Notes: a model not told the origin generated them from the sequence alone. Shown: positions 45,099 through 54,495, counted from the first letter of the stretch. The stretch is 64,000 nt of DNA from an uncultured Lachnospiraceae bacterium (GCA_902794095.1 CADBFZ010000001.1:171959-235958), one strand, 5' to 3'. Program-made: numbers and translations.

Positions 45099-47336
45099 TT
45101 ATTTCTCCTCCCATCTGACTTCGATAACATCTCCGTCTTTGATAGGCTCGAGATACTGGGCATTCTTGCCGTTAAGCTTGGTGATGATCTTACGGCCGTT
45201 ACCTGCCTTTAAGTCAAAATTCAATTTGTCGAATACATCGACGTATACATAGTTATCTTTTCCTGTAAGGGTAATCATGCGTCCGTTAGCATTAACGGTT
45301 ACAGGGATCGAAAGATCGGGCTTTTCGTCCTTTTCCTCTTCAGTCTTCTCACCATCTTCGGAGCCGGCCATTTCAGCCATCTTCTCTTTCATCTCGGCTG
45401 CGGTTCCGTCATCATCGGGCAGGTCCGCAAAAGAAACCCCACCGGCAGCAGGCGCAGCACCTGACTCCTTAGCCGTACTTTCTTCAGAATTTACATCTGA
45501 ATTAGTGCTTTCATCTGAAGAACCATTAGAGTCATCAGAAGAATTATCAGCTGCTTTTTCATTTTTCTCAGTCTTATGGTTATGACTTCCGATAGTATAA
45601 TCCAAAGTGAAGTCTTCGTATACCTTGGTCTTAAGAACGGCTGCGGTCTGGTTAACCTTAATATCTCCGGCAGCAGGCGTATCAAGGAATTCGGTTATCT
45701 GTTCAACGGTGTAGAAATTATTTACCTTAATGTCGTCACCGTCTTTGATCTCATAGAATGTCTCCTGAAGCTCGCCGTTAACAAGGGCCTTCTTGGGGAA
45801 CTCAAAGATCTTACCGTTAACGCTTATCTTGATGGGATTCTTAAGCTCGGGAAGTTCACCAAGTTTGAATGCCGCATCACTTCCGGGAGTTGAAGGTTTA
45901 ACTTCAATGATGTCTCCGCTGTGAATCTGAGTATACAGATCTGCAGGCTCACCGTTAATGATGATCTGTGAAGACTCTCCCTCGGTACCTCTTACGATAC
46001 GTGACTTTCCGCCGATGGTAAATGTAATAGCCTTACCTCTCTTAGGGAACAGATCCTCGTTGGGGAATGCAACCTGAAGAGCCGCATCGGATACGGATAA
46101 GTGACCATTATCGTAAAGCTTTAATCTCTCTCCGTTAAATGAAACGAAGATGAAGTTATTACTCTGTGCATAGAAGCTTAAGCAGATTCCGATGGGAGTA
46201 ACCATAAGGGAATCCTTGTGTGCATCCTTATCTTCGAAGATGATGTCCTTCATCACATCCTCTCCTCTGATAGCTACACGCTCTTTTAAAATTCCGAGGC
46301 TCTCGGAAAGCTTCTCAGTATATCCGGGAACCATTCCGCCACCGCCTACTACGAATACAGCGCTGACAGGCTTATCTCCGTTAAGTCTCTTGATCTCGTC
46401 TGAAACCTTAGCGGTCATGTCATTGATGTAAGGAGCAAGTGCCTCTGAAATCTCAGCTGCCTTTATTTTCTGAGGAAGTCCCATGATATCGGTAAACTCT
46501 ATCTCGGGCTCACCTGTTCTGAGGCTTCTCTTAATGTGCTCAGCCATGTCGAAATCAACAAGGCATTTCTGAACAATGACATCGGTAAGTGAATCACCTG
46601 CAACGGGAATCATGCCGTAAGCAATGATGCTTCCGTCCTTGGTGATGGAAATATCGGATGTACCTGCTCCTACGTCAACAAGAGCAAGGTTTAAGAGTCT
46701 GAACTTATCGGGGATTGCAACCTGAATTGCTGCGATAGGCTCGAGAGTAAGGTTTGCAACATGAAGACCCGCATGCTCAACAGCCTTGTAAAGACCGTCA
46801 ACTACATCATCGGGAAGAAAAGTTGCGATAAGATCTGCAGAGATCTTCTTAGCTTTATGTCCTTCAAGATTACCGATCTGGTAACCGTTTAAATAATATC
46901 TTACGGGAGTATAACCGACACAATAGAACTTCATGTCGGTATCGTTCTGACTCTGGAATTCGGTATATGCCTGCTCAATTCCGGACATGGACAGGTTGTA
47001 GATGTCCTCGTCGGTGATCTCTTTTTCGGATTCGAAATCTTCTGCGACATTAACCGTAACCGTACGAAGAACTCGACCTGCGGCTGCGATACATACTTCG
47101 CCAAGCTGCTTGCCGAGTCTTTCTTCAAGGTTCTTTTTTACCTCGAGTATGGTATTTCCGACCTTGCCGATATCATGAATCTGTCCGTCGAGCATTGCTC
47201 TTGATTCATGCTCTTTGATCTCCTGGGCAAGGACATGGAATCCGTCATCTGCTTTGTATCCGACGGTTCCTACAATACTTCTCGTACCGATATCAAGTCC
47301 GAAAACCAGACTGCCCTGGCTTTTTACTCCACCCAT
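45099..47336 (-). CDS. FtsA-like actin-fold protein with C-terminal beta-grasp-like repeats
   Basis: 745 residues. The first 400 or so are FtsA/PilM actin-like (FGLDIGTRSIVGTVG phosphate loop, LVDVGAGTSDISI, FVVGGGGMVPGYTEKL). The C-terminal 340 residues are unusual: at least three modules end in a ThiS/TGS-type phrase (HSGDIIEV, KDGDDIKV, KDGDVIEV), interrupted by an acidic, serine-rich disordered linker (about 600-670). No membrane-targeting amphipathic helix is obvious at the end, unlike classical FtsA. The gene lies between coaE and walJ rather than next to ftsZ, so a division role is uncertain. Overlaps coaE by 13 nt. Confidence 0.75.
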   Translation of the reverse strand: MGGVKSQGSLVFGLDIGTRSIVGTVGYKADDGFHVLAQEIKEHESRAMLDGQIHDIGKVGNTILEVKKNLEERLGKQLGEVCIAAAGRVLRTVTVNVAEDFESEKEITDEDIYNLSMSGIEQAYTEFQSQNDTDMKFYCVGYTPVRYYLNGYQIGNLEGHKAKKISADLIATFLPDDVVDGLYKAVEHAGLHVANLTLEPIAAIQVAIPDKFRLLNLALVDVGAGTSDISITKDGSIIAYGMIPVAGDSLTDVIVQKCLVDFDMAEHIKRSLRTGEPEIEFTDIMGLPQKIKAAEISEALAPYINDMTAKVSDEIKRLNGDKPVSAVFVVGGGGMVPGYTEKLSESLGILKERVAIRGEDVMKDIIFEDKDAHKDSLMVTPIGICLSFYAQSNNFIFVSFNGERLKLYDNGHLSVSDAALQVAFPNEDLFPKRGKAITFTIGGKSRIVRGTEGESSQIIINGEPADLYTQIHSGDIIEVKPSTPGSDAAFKLGELPELKNPIKISVNGKIFEFPKKALVNGELQETFYEIKDGDDIKVNNFYTVEQITEFLDTPAAGDIKVNQTAAVLKTKVYEDFTLDYTIGSHNHKTEKNEKAADNSSDDSNGSSDESTNSDVNSEESTAKESGAAPAAGGVSFADLPDDDGTAAEMKEKMAEMAGSEDGEKTEEEKDEKPDLSIPVTVNANGRMITLTGKDNYVYVDVFDKLNFDLKAGNGRKIITKLNGKNAQYLEPIKDGDVIEVRWEEK

Positions 47337-47935
47337 GTAAATCCCTCCAGACGGGCTTTAACCTGCGCAAACGCTGATTCAAGGTCTCCGCTGTTATCGA
47401 TTATCACGTCAGAATGTTCTCTGAAATCTGCATCGTTAAGCTGGTTGTCCATGATGGACAAAGCCTTCTTGCGTGTATATCCTCTGGACTCCATAAGACG
47501 CTTAATGCGGGTCTCATCGTCCGAATATATGTACCACATCTCATCTACGATGTCGCTGTATCCCTTTTCAATAAGAAGTGCAGCTTCGATGAAAAAGAGT
47601 TCGGTCTCATGCATCTTCGCAGCAGCTCTCATTCTCTCAATGAGATATGTCTGAACCGAAGGATGAACGATCTCTTCTACCTTCTCAAGGTTTGAAGGAT
47701 TCGAATAAATGACATGGGCAAATTTGCTTCTGTCTATCTCAGAACCCTCACCGGCTGTAAGGATTTCCTTGCCAAACAGAGCAACGAGTCTGTCATAGGT
47801 CATGGTTCCGGGTTGTTCAAGCTCTTTGGCAATGTCGTCGGCATAATAGATCTCAGCGATATAATGCGATGAGATGAAGTTGAGGATGCTTGATTTTCCT
47901 CCGCCGATTCCGCCCGTAATACCAATAATCTTCAT
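47324..47935 (-). CDS. coaE: Dephospho-CoA kinase
   Basis: Last step of coenzyme A synthesis. 203 residues with P-loop GITGGIGGGKSSIL, the DDIAKELEQPGTMTYDRLVALFG substrate region and LID motif RLMESRGYTRKKAL. Shares one base with the polA stop codon (TAATG) and overlaps the next gene, so the three are tightly coupled, as polA-coaE are in many Clostridia. Confidence 0.95.
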   Translation of the reverse strand: MKIIGITGGIGGGKSSILNFISSHYIAEIYYADDIAKELEQPGTMTYDRLVALFGKEILTAGEGSEIDRSKFAHVIYSNPSNLEKVEEIVHPSVQTYLIERMRAAAKMHETELFFIEAALLIEKGYSDIVDEMWYIYSDDETRIKRLMESRGYTRKKALSIMDNQLNDADFREHSDVIIDNSGDLESAFAQVKARLEGFTWVE

Positions 47936-50586
47936 TAATGTGCCTCGTACCAGCTTTTGCCGGTGTCAACTGAAATCTCCAGTTTAACCGCAAGGTCAGC
48001 TGCTTTCTCCATGCATTCGGTTAAAATATTATTTACTTCCGAAGCTTCCTGCTCCGGTCCTTCGATAAGTAATTCGTCGTGTACCTGAAGTATCAGACGT
48101 GACTTCAGATTCTTCTCTCTGAGAGTCTTCCAAACGGATATCATCGCAAGCTTTATGATGTCCGCCGCAGTGCCCTGTATGGGTGCATTCATCGCAACTC
48201 TTTCGCCAAAAGATCTGGTCATGAAGTTGGAATTTTTAAGTTCAGGGATAGGTCTTCTGCGTCCGAAGTAAGTCTCGGAATATCCCTTATCCTTCGCAGA
48301 CTCGACAAGTCCATCTAAAAATTTCTTAAGTCCCGGGAAAGTCTCGAAATACTTCTTGATGTATTCGCCGGCTTCCTTACGACTGATACCTATGTTTTCG
48401 CCAAGTCCGAATGAAGAGATTCCGTATACGATACCGAAGTTTACCGCCTTGGCGTTTCGTCTCAGAGTGTCCGTAACTTCTTCCAGCGGAACTCCGAATA
48501 CTTTCGATGCCGTGATCTTATGAATATCCTCACCGGATTTGTAACTTTCTATAAGCGCCTCATCTCCTGAGAGTGAAGCAAGAACCCTAAGCTCGATCTG
48601 CGAATAATCCGCATCCGTAAAAAGAAAACCGTCTTCAGGGACAAATACTTTCCTAAGTTCTCTTCCCAGTTCCGTTCTTACGGGAATGTTCTGAAGGTTA
48701 GGATCCGAAGATGAAATGCGGCCTGTTGCCGTAACCATCTGATTAAACTTACATCTGATCCTGCCGTCGGTTCCTATGAATCCTTTAAGACCTTCTGCGT
48801 AAGTTGATCTGAGTTTTGTAAGTCCTCTGTACTCAAGTATGTCTCTTACAAAAGGAACTTCGGGTGCGAGCTTTTCAAGTACATCAGCAGATGTTGAATA
48901 ACCCGTCTTAGTCTTCTTACCGCCGGCAAGTCCCATCTTTTCAAAGAGGATCACACCCAGCTGTTTGGGAGAATTGATATTGAAATCAGGTTCTCCGGAT
49001 TCTTCGTGAATCGTCTTTTCAAGTTCATCTATCCTACTTGAAAGTCTCTGCGAATACTCTTCAAGTTCTCTTGCTTTAACAAGTATTCCGAGATTCTCCA
49101 TATCGTGAAGAATGTAGGAAAGAGGAAGTTCTATTTTGCTATATACATTCCACTGACCGGTTGCTTCAAGTTCACTCTTAATCTTCTCATAAGAAGCAAG
49201 GGATATGAATGCACCGTCGCAGGTGTATTCTTTTAAAATATCAGGAGCCGTAAAAAAGCTCTCTTTAAAGCTCATCTTGCCGAATCTTTCTTTTACCGAA
49301 AGGGGCGTAAAACCAAGATAAGCGTTGGCGATATTTTCTATGTCGTGATCTGCAGAAAGCGGATCGAGTACGTAATTTGCAAGTCCTGCATCAAAGATCT
49401 TCTCAGGATCAAGATAGCCTGTTACGGAGTATTGTGACTTAACATCGGTAAAACAAAGAACGGTGTTCTTCGCGCTGAGAACTCTTATGGAACTCTGAAG
49501 GGCTTCACACTCTATGTCGGTTCCGGAGTAGTAATAAATCTTGTCCGCGGTAGCAAATGCACCTGATAATGCATTGCCTTCATCGATTACAAACTGAAGT
49601 CCGCATCTGTCGCAGTCGGCATCATAGATAACCTTGGCAAAATCAAGTGCGCTATCGAGAACCTGAATATCGGGGCGACTTATTTTCTCTTCAGGAGCTG
49701 CAACGGATGCTTTAGCCGCATCGTCGAATCTGGAATAAAGAGATTTAAGCCCCAACTCTTTGATAATTTCATAAGCTGCGGGGGTGAAGTAATCTCCCCT
49801 CTTGGACTTCTCCTTATCGAGAGTAATGTCTGCGTTAATCTCGATAGTTGCAAGAACAAGTGAAAGGTCTGCAAGATCTCTGTGCTCTCTTAAGGACTCT
49901 CTTATGGAGTTGCCCTTTATGTCATCGAGGTGTTCGTAGATACCGTCAATTGAACCGTAGGTCTGCATAAGTTCAGATGCAGTCTTGGGACCGACTTTAG
50001 GAACACCCGGAATATTATCGGATGAATCTCCCATAAGTGCTTTGAGCTGAATGAACTTCTGAGGATCTACTCCGAACTCTTCTTCAACTCTTGCGGGAGT
50101 GTAATCTTCTACTGTGGTCTTACCTGATTTGGTCTTGGGAATCCTGATCAGGATATTTTCGTCAGCGATCTGAAGCAGATCTCTATCGCCTGATACAAGG
50201 CTAACCTTCATTCCTTCAGCCTGTGATTTCTTGGCAAGAGTGCCCATGATATCATCAGCTTCGAGGCCGGGAACAGAGAGTGTTGCAACGCCCATTGCTT
50301 CGAGAACTCTTCTGAGAAGAGGCACCTGAGTCTTTAACTCCTCAGGCATGGGCTTTCTTGTTCCCTTGTATTCTGCAAATATCTTATGCCTGAAAGTAGG
50401 TGCGTGCTCATCAAAAGCAACAACTACATAATCGGGCTTTTCTTCATCAAGAAGTTTGAAAAATATATTTAAGAACCCGTAAACAGCACCGGTATGAACG
50501 CCTGAAGCATTCGTAAGATCCGGCACTCCGTAAAAAGCTCTGTTTATTATGCTGTGTCCATCTATAAGAACAAGCTTATCAGCCAT
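47935..50586 (-). CDS. polA: DNA polymerase I
   Basis: 883 residues. The N-terminal 5'-3' exonuclease (about 1-290) is intact (VVVAFDEHAPTFRHK, GDSSDNIPGVPKVGPKTA). The middle 3'-5' exonuclease fold (about 305-475) has lost the DxE metal ligands of Klenow, so it probably has no proofreading activity. The polymerase domain carries FTDADYSQIELRVLA (motif A), RRNAKAVNFGIVYGIS (motif B) and LQVHDELLIEG (motif C). The gene starts 10 nt after the zinc-finger gene. Confidence 0.96.
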   Translation of the reverse strand: MADKLVLIDGHSIINRAFYGVPDLTNASGVHTGAVYGFLNIFFKLLDEEKPDYVVVAFDEHAPTFRHKIFAEYKGTRKPMPEELKTQVPLLRRVLEAMGVATLSVPGLEADDIMGTLAKKSQAEGMKVSLVSGDRDLLQIADENILIRIPKTKSGKTTVEDYTPARVEEEFGVDPQKFIQLKALMGDSSDNIPGVPKVGPKTASELMQTYGSIDGIYEHLDDIKGNSIRESLREHRDLADLSLVLATIEINADITLDKEKSKRGDYFTPAAYEIIKELGLKSLYSRFDDAAKASVAAPEEKISRPDIQVLDSALDFAKVIYDADCDRCGLQFVIDEGNALSGAFATADKIYYYSGTDIECEALQSSIRVLSAKNTVLCFTDVKSQYSVTGYLDPEKIFDAGLANYVLDPLSADHDIENIANAYLGFTPLSVKERFGKMSFKESFFTAPDILKEYTCDGAFISLASYEKIKSELEATGQWNVYSKIELPLSYILHDMENLGILVKARELEEYSQRLSSRIDELEKTIHEESGEPDFNINSPKQLGVILFEKMGLAGGKKTKTGYSTSADVLEKLAPEVPFVRDILEYRGLTKLRSTYAEGLKGFIGTDGRIRCKFNQMVTATGRISSSDPNLQNIPVRTELGRELRKVFVPEDGFLFTDADYSQIELRVLASLSGDEALIESYKSGEDIHKITASKVFGVPLEEVTDTLRRNAKAVNFGIVYGISSFGLGENIGISRKEAGEYIKKYFETFPGLKKFLDGLVESAKDKGYSETYFGRRRPIPELKNSNFMTRSFGERVAMNAPIQGTAADIIKLAMISVWKTLREKNLKSRLILQVHDELLIEGPEQEASEVNNILTECMEKAADLAVKLEISVDTGKSWYEAH

Positions 50587-50596
50587 CTTTTCTCTC

Positions 50597-50920
50597 TTAT
50601 CCGAGATGCCATATCAGGAGAAGTCCCAATATAATGCATCCCAAGGTAATGACATATCTCTGCGATTCTTTGTAAAACTTATGCCTCTCAAGCTGCTTGT
50701 CATTGCTGGCAAGGCGCTTCTTCAATTCCGAGTTCAGGTCGAAATTGTCATCGTCGTTATCCAGGTGCTGGACTCCGACTCGAACCAGGAACTGAATACT
50801 AAGTTCCTCGCGGCATTCACTGCAAGATTCGTAATGCTCACGGAACTCCTCCATAGTCTTATAATCAAGCGTCTTATCTATGAAGGCAGGTATATGACTT
50901 TCAAATTCCTTACAGTTCAA
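50597..50920 (-). CDS. Small membrane protein with zf-HC2 (anti-sigma type) domain
   Basis: 107 residues. MNCKEFESHIPAFID and HYESCSECREELS form the zinc-binding H-x3-C-x2-C pattern of putative anti-sigma factors. A charged linker and one C-terminal membrane helix (YVITLGCIILGLLLIWHLG) follow. No sigma factor gene is adjacent, so the partner is unknown. Relatives of similar size often sit just before polA in Lachnospiraceae; that is recalled, not checked. Confidence 0.75.
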   Translation of the reverse strand: MNCKEFESHIPAFIDKTLDYKTMEEFREHYESCSECREELSIQFLVRVGVQHLDNDDDNFDLNSELKKRLASNDKQLERHKFYKESQRYVITLGCIILGLLLIWHLG

Positions 50921-50959
50921 AAGGCACTCCTTTTAGATGCTCGCATACACACTTATATT

Positions 50960-51248
50960 ACTACAAAAGGGGCTAAAAATACAGCATGTAAATGATTACA
51001 ATTCCTGCTAAAAACCGCTCTTTTCTTGCGATTTTTATGTAAACCCGGTGTGTCGTAGCGATTCTCAGAAACCGCCTTTTTGCAATCGGGTGAGGTTAAC
51101 AAAACATGGTTTTTGGAGTTGCTTGTTAGCCAACGCCGGCAGTGGGGCGCATGACGTCCGGTGGACGTCAGAATTGCGCGGACCGAGGGGCACTCCCCAG
51201 TGCCCCGAGAAACGAACCATTGGGTTCGGGATAGTGCCGAAAGGCACT
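50960..51248. other. GC-rich intergenic element with four consecutive hairpins
   Basis: A 330-nt gap between the zf-HC2 gene and tRNA-Leu. From about 51060 it is clearly richer in G and C than its surroundings. It holds a series of short perfect hairpins: GACGTCC-GGT-GGACGTC, GGGGCACT-CCCC-AGTGCCCC, CGAACC-ATTG-GGTTCG and AGTGCC-GAAA-GGCACT. Read on the plus strand, the last has a GNRA tetraloop and a strong terminator follows directly, which fits a plus-strand structured RNA. No convincing promoter was found and the 84-residue frame across it runs into the tRNA, so it is not taken as coding. It could instead be a dispersed repeat. Confidence 0.5.
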
Positions 51249-51288
51249 AAATAAAAAGAGATAGGATAGATCCTATCTCTTTTTATTT
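51249..51288. terminator. Bidirectional terminator beside tRNA-Leu
   Basis: Two perfect 19-nt arms (AAATAAAAAGAGATAGGAT and its complement) with a 2-nt centre. It ends the tRNA-Leu transcript on the minus strand and would equally end a plus-strand RNA from the structured element. Confidence 0.9.
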
Positions 51289-51294
51289 CATTCC

Positions 51295-51378
51295 TGCCGG
51301 CAGTGGGACTCGAACCCACACACAGTCGCCCGCGGCAGATTTTGAGTCTGCTTCGTCTACCAATTCCGACATGCCGAC
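51295..51378 (-). tRNA. tRNA-Leu (anticodon CAA)
   Basis: 84-nt class II tRNA. Acceptor stem GTCGGCA / TGCCGGC with discriminator A; anticodon stem GCAGA / TCTGC around CTCAAAA, giving anticodon CAA (reads UUG). A long variable arm and T arm GTGGG-TTCGAGT-CCCAC are present. The CCA end is not encoded. It is flanked by its own promoter and terminator. Confidence 0.95.
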
Positions 51379-51413
51379 ATATATCACATCCGTTTAAAAC
51401 GAACGCAATTGGT

Positions 51414-51442
51414 AATATATCACATTACACCCGCTTACGCAA
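51414..51442 (-). promoter_or_regulatory. Promoter of tRNA-Leu
   Basis: Minus-strand TTGCGT (51437-51442) and TATATT (51414-51419) with 17-bp spacing, 36 nt before the mature tRNA. The -35 box overlaps the stop codon region of the S66 peptidase gene. Confidence 0.5.
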
Positions 51443-52490
51443 ATTCCATTTCGACTTTTACGTCATTCCCGGAGACCTTTACATTTCCTATGCTACCCAT
51501 TACCAAAGGCATGGCGGGAGGCACATGTCCCAGGTCACAATCAAGCACTGCGGGTACACCCAGCTTTTCGATATAGGGAAGAACGGAGTTAATATGATCA
51601 AGTCCGATCATATCCTCGGGATTATCGGGTCTGCCGATCAGGAATCCCTTTACGATACCCTTCTTAAACCATCCGGCATTTTCAAAGTGCCACATTGCAC
51701 GTCTTACATCAAAGACGTTAAGATCACAGCTTTCAAGGCACCAGATAACACCATCCTCGGTATACCTTTCCATGAAGCCTTCAACATCCACATAAGGAGT
51801 TCCTATAAGGTTAACAATGCAGTCAGTACATCCGCCGATAAGTCTGCCTGAAAACTCAAGATCACCGTTGAATTCTCCGGGAGCATGAACAGTATTTCCA
51901 TCAAACACTGTCTTTAAAGACTTTTCGGTAAGATTAAAAGGTGCATATGGATTCTCTTCACTTTTTAATTTCTCTACCTGAAAACGGTCATATGAATGAA
52001 CGCTTCTGCTCTCGCCGGTAAGGAGTTTGACAGAGGAAAGCGTTGCATCATGAAGCTCACTTGAACCAAAGTGGTCCACACAGGGTCCGTAGACAGCTGC
52101 AGTATCGCACTTGGTAACAAGAGGCAGAATAAAGTTGGAATTATCGGAGTATCCCATGAACCACTTGGGATCCGCTTTTCTGAACAAGTCAAAATCAAGA
52201 TACTCAAGAATCTCGCACATCAACTCTCCGCCACCGACAGAGATAAGCGCATCATTATCCGAAGAAGAATACATGTCCATAAGTTCTTCGGCACACTTCT
52301 CGGGCTTATTGCTGATACCTATTCCAAGCCCAGCAGTTGAGTTGGGGCCGGGAAGTACTTTAAAACCTTCAGCTTTGAAATACTCAAGAGCCTTTAAAAA
52401 GCAACTGTGATAAGGCTCCCAGTTAGCTCCAAAGGATGGAGCAGGGAAGCCTATCGTGTCGCCCGGTTTTATAAAATCTGGATATCGCAT
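51435..52490 (-). CDS. S66 family LD-carboxypeptidase / MccF-like protein
   Basis: 351 residues. The serine nucleophile is in KWFMGYSDNS, the catalytic glutamate in WCLESCDLN and histidine in DLGHVPPAMPLVMG, all intact. N-terminal KPGDTIGFPAPSFGA is the family start. S66 enzymes trim peptidoglycan peptides or, as MccF, destroy microcin C-like nucleotide antibiotics. Its length and SVGGGELM element allow either; no microcin genes are nearby. Confidence 0.85.
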   Translation of the reverse strand: MRYPDFIKPGDTIGFPAPSFGANWEPYHSCFLKALEYFKAEGFKVLPGPNSTAGLGIGISNKPEKCAEELMDMYSSSDNDALISVGGGELMCEILEYLDFDLFRKADPKWFMGYSDNSNFILPLVTKCDTAAVYGPCVDHFGSSELHDATLSSVKLLTGESRSVHSYDRFQVEKLKSEENPYAPFNLTEKSLKTVFDGNTVHAPGEFNGDLEFSGRLIGGCTDCIVNLIGTPYVDVEGFMERYTEDGVIWCLESCDLNVFDVRRAMWHFENAGWFKKGIVKGFLIGRPDNPEDMIGLDHINSVLPYIEKLGVPAVLDCDLGHVPPAMPLVMGSIGNVKVSGNDVKVEMEFA

Positions 52491-52502
52491 ATCTTTACCT
52501 AT

Positions 52503-52530
52503 GTGACAGAAGGACCGCCCTCTGTGTCAC
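52503..52530. repeat. REP-like short palindrome
   Basis: GTGACAGAAGG and CCTCTGTGTCAC flank a central ACCGC. 28 nt, between the lysA stop and the S66 gene. The reverse strand reads GTGACACAGAGGGCGGTCC, resembling GTGACACAGGGACGG-type REP sequences known from other Clostridia. Confidence 0.65.
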
Positions 52531-52533
52531 GTT

Positions 52534-53811
52534 TTAATTCTCTGCTTTAAGTTTGTTATAGATATCGAACTCGTCGAAGGTTGCATAGTAATCCATAGGA
52601 GTCTCTGCACGGCGGATCTTCTTGAATGAGCCGTCGGACTGAAGAAGAACTTCTGCGCTTCTGAGTCTTCCGTTGTAGTTGTAACCCATGGAATATCCGT
52701 GTGCTCCGGAATCATGGATAAAGAGAAGGTCTCCCATCTCGATTTTTGGAAGCATTCTGTCGATAGCGAACTTATCGCAGTTCTCGCAAAGAGAACCGGT
52801 TACATCATACTTGTGATCACAGGGAGCGTCTTCTTTTCCGAGGACGGTGATGTGATGATATGCGCCGTAGATAGCAGGTCTCATGAGGTTAGCAGCACAT
52901 GCATCAGCTCCTATGTACTCTTTGTAGATGTGCTTTTCGTGTACGGCTCTGGTAACAACACCACCGTAAGGAGCCATCATGAAACGGCCCATCTCAGTAT
53001 AAATAGACATGTCGCCCATTCCTGCAGGAACGAGGATCTCATCAAATACCTTGTGAACATTCTCACCGATAACCGCGATGTCATTGGGAGTCTGGTCGGG
53101 CTTGTAAGCGATACCTACGCCGCCGGAAAGGTTGATGAACTTGATATCTGCTCCGGTCTCATTATGAAGTTCAACAGCAAGTTCGAAAAGCTGTCCTGCA
53201 AGCTTGCCGTAGTATTCGTTGGTAACAGTGTTTGAAGCAAGGAATGCGTGAATTCCGAAATGCTTAACGCCCTTGCTCATCATGATCTTATAAGCCTCTG
53301 CGATCTGCTCTCTGGTCATGCCGTACTTAGCGTCGCCGGGGTTATCCATGATTCCATTGGAAAGAGTAAATACCCCTCCGGGATTAAATCTGCAGCTCAT
53401 GGTCTCGGGAAGCTTACCACCACATGCCTTCTCACAGAAATCAATGTGAGTGATGTCATCAAGATTGATGATGGCTCCGATCTTATTGGCATACTCATAC
53501 TCTTCAAAAGGAGTATCGTTTGAAGAGAACATGATGTGAGCTCCGTCAAAATCAAGAGCATGACTTATCTGAAGCTCGGTAAGTGATGAGCAGTCTGCTC
53601 CGCAATCGTATTCTTTTAAAATAGAGAGAATAAAGGGATTGGGATTTGCCTTAACTGCAAAGTACTCTCTGAATCCGGGATTCCATGCAAATGCCTTCTT
53701 AACTGCTTCTGCGTTAGCTCTCATTCCTGCTTCGTCATAGACGTGGAAGGGAGTAGGGATTACTTTTGCAATCTCTTCTGCTTTGTCTTTGGTGATAAAT
53801 GCTTTTTTCAT
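52534..53811 (-). CDS. lysA: Diaminopimelate decarboxylase-type PLP enzyme
   Basis: Fold-type III decarboxylase making lysine from meso-diaminopimelate. 425 residues from the ATG preceded by GAGGAG. The PLP lysine is in REYFAVKANPNPF; GADCSSLTELQIS, NLSGGVGIAY (phosphate loop) and the C-terminal HDSGAHGYSMGYNYNGRLR with substrate-binding residues are visible. The GAHG variant in place of the usual GAYG is slightly unusual. A related decarboxylase with another substrate cannot be fully excluded. It overlaps no gene and follows ung by 11 nt. Confidence 0.85.
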   Translation of the reverse strand: MKKAFITKDKAEEIAKVIPTPFHVYDEAGMRANAEAVKKAFAWNPGFREYFAVKANPNPFILSILKEYDCGADCSSLTELQISHALDFDGAHIMFSSNDTPFEEYEYANKIGAIINLDDITHIDFCEKACGGKLPETMSCRFNPGGVFTLSNGIMDNPGDAKYGMTREQIAEAYKIMMSKGVKHFGIHAFLASNTVTNEYYGKLAGQLFELAVELHNETGADIKFINLSGGVGIAYKPDQTPNDIAVIGENVHKVFDEILVPAGMGDMSIYTEMGRFMMAPYGGVVTRAVHEKHIYKEYIGADACAANLMRPAIYGAYHHITVLGKEDAPCDHKYDVTGSLCENCDKFAIDRMLPKIEMGDLLFIHDSGAHGYSMGYNYNGRLRSAEVLLQSDGSFKKIRRAETPMDYYATFDEFDIYNKLKAEN

Positions 53812-53822
53812 AATAGTTCTCC

Positions 53823-54494
53823 TCAATCAGTTATTTGCCAATCTATCGGACTGATCCCTTTCGAGACCAGGAAATCGTTACATTTTGAAAATGGTTTGCT
53901 ACCGAAGAATCCTCTGTATGCCGAAAGAGGTGAAGGATGAGCAGACTCGATAACAAGGTGATTAGGGTTTGTAATAAATGCCTTCTTGGCTCTTGCTGCA
54001 GATCCCCACAGGATAAAAACAACAGGTCTGTCGAGTGCGGCTACAGCTTTGATTGCAGCATCGGTAAATTCTTCCCAGCCCTTTCCCTTATGCGAGAAAG
54101 CCTGATGTGCTCTTACGGTAAGAAGCGTGTTCAGAAGAAGCACTCCCTGCTCGGACCAATGAGTAAGATCTCCGCTTTGAGGTATGGAGCAACCAAGATC
54201 TGTATTTAATTCCTTGTATATGTTCTCAAGTGAAGGTGGCTTCTGAATGCCTTTCGGCACAGAAAAAGAAAGACCATGAGCCTGTCCGGGTTCGTGGTAA
54301 GGGTCCTGGCCCAAAATCACTACTTTAACTTCGGACAAAGGTGTCAGATTAAAAGCTCTCAAGACGTCATCCTTAGGAGGATAGACAGTGTATGAACCGT
54401 ATTCTTTTACGACAAAAGAATAAAGATCTTTGTAATAAGGTTTGCTGAATTCCTGCTGTAAAACAGGAAGCCAATCGTTAGAAATCTGTGACAT
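53823..54494 (-). CDS. ung: Uracil-DNA glycosylase (family 1)
   Basis: Removes uracil from DNA. 223 residues. The water-activating motif LGQDPYHEPGQAHGLSFSV and the leucine-intercalation loop HPSPLSAYRGFFG are complete. LWGSAARAKKAFI is the third signature. It starts one nt after the hisF stop, so it is translationally linked to the histidine genes. Confidence 0.96.
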   Translation of the reverse strand: MSQISNDWLPVLQQEFSKPYYKDLYSFVVKEYGSYTVYPPKDDVLRAFNLTPLSEVKVVILGQDPYHEPGQAHGLSFSVPKGIQKPPSLENIYKELNTDLGCSIPQSGDLTHWSEQGVLLLNTLLTVRAHQAFSHKGKGWEEFTDAAIKAVAALDRPVVFILWGSAARAKKAFITNPNHLVIESAHPSPLSAYRGFFGSKPFSKCNDFLVSKGISPIDWQITD

Positions 54495-54495
54495 A

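Noticed and set aside
51065..51319. 84-residue minus-strand frame next to tRNA-Leu
   Set aside because: It begins inside the tRNA gene, crosses the terminator and the hairpin array, and has no ribosome site; the composition is that of structured non-coding DNA.
51435..52490. Microcin C immunity locus
   Set aside because: The S66 protein could be MccF-like, but no microcin biosynthesis or transport genes are nearby and lysA and ung neighbours suggest housekeeping.
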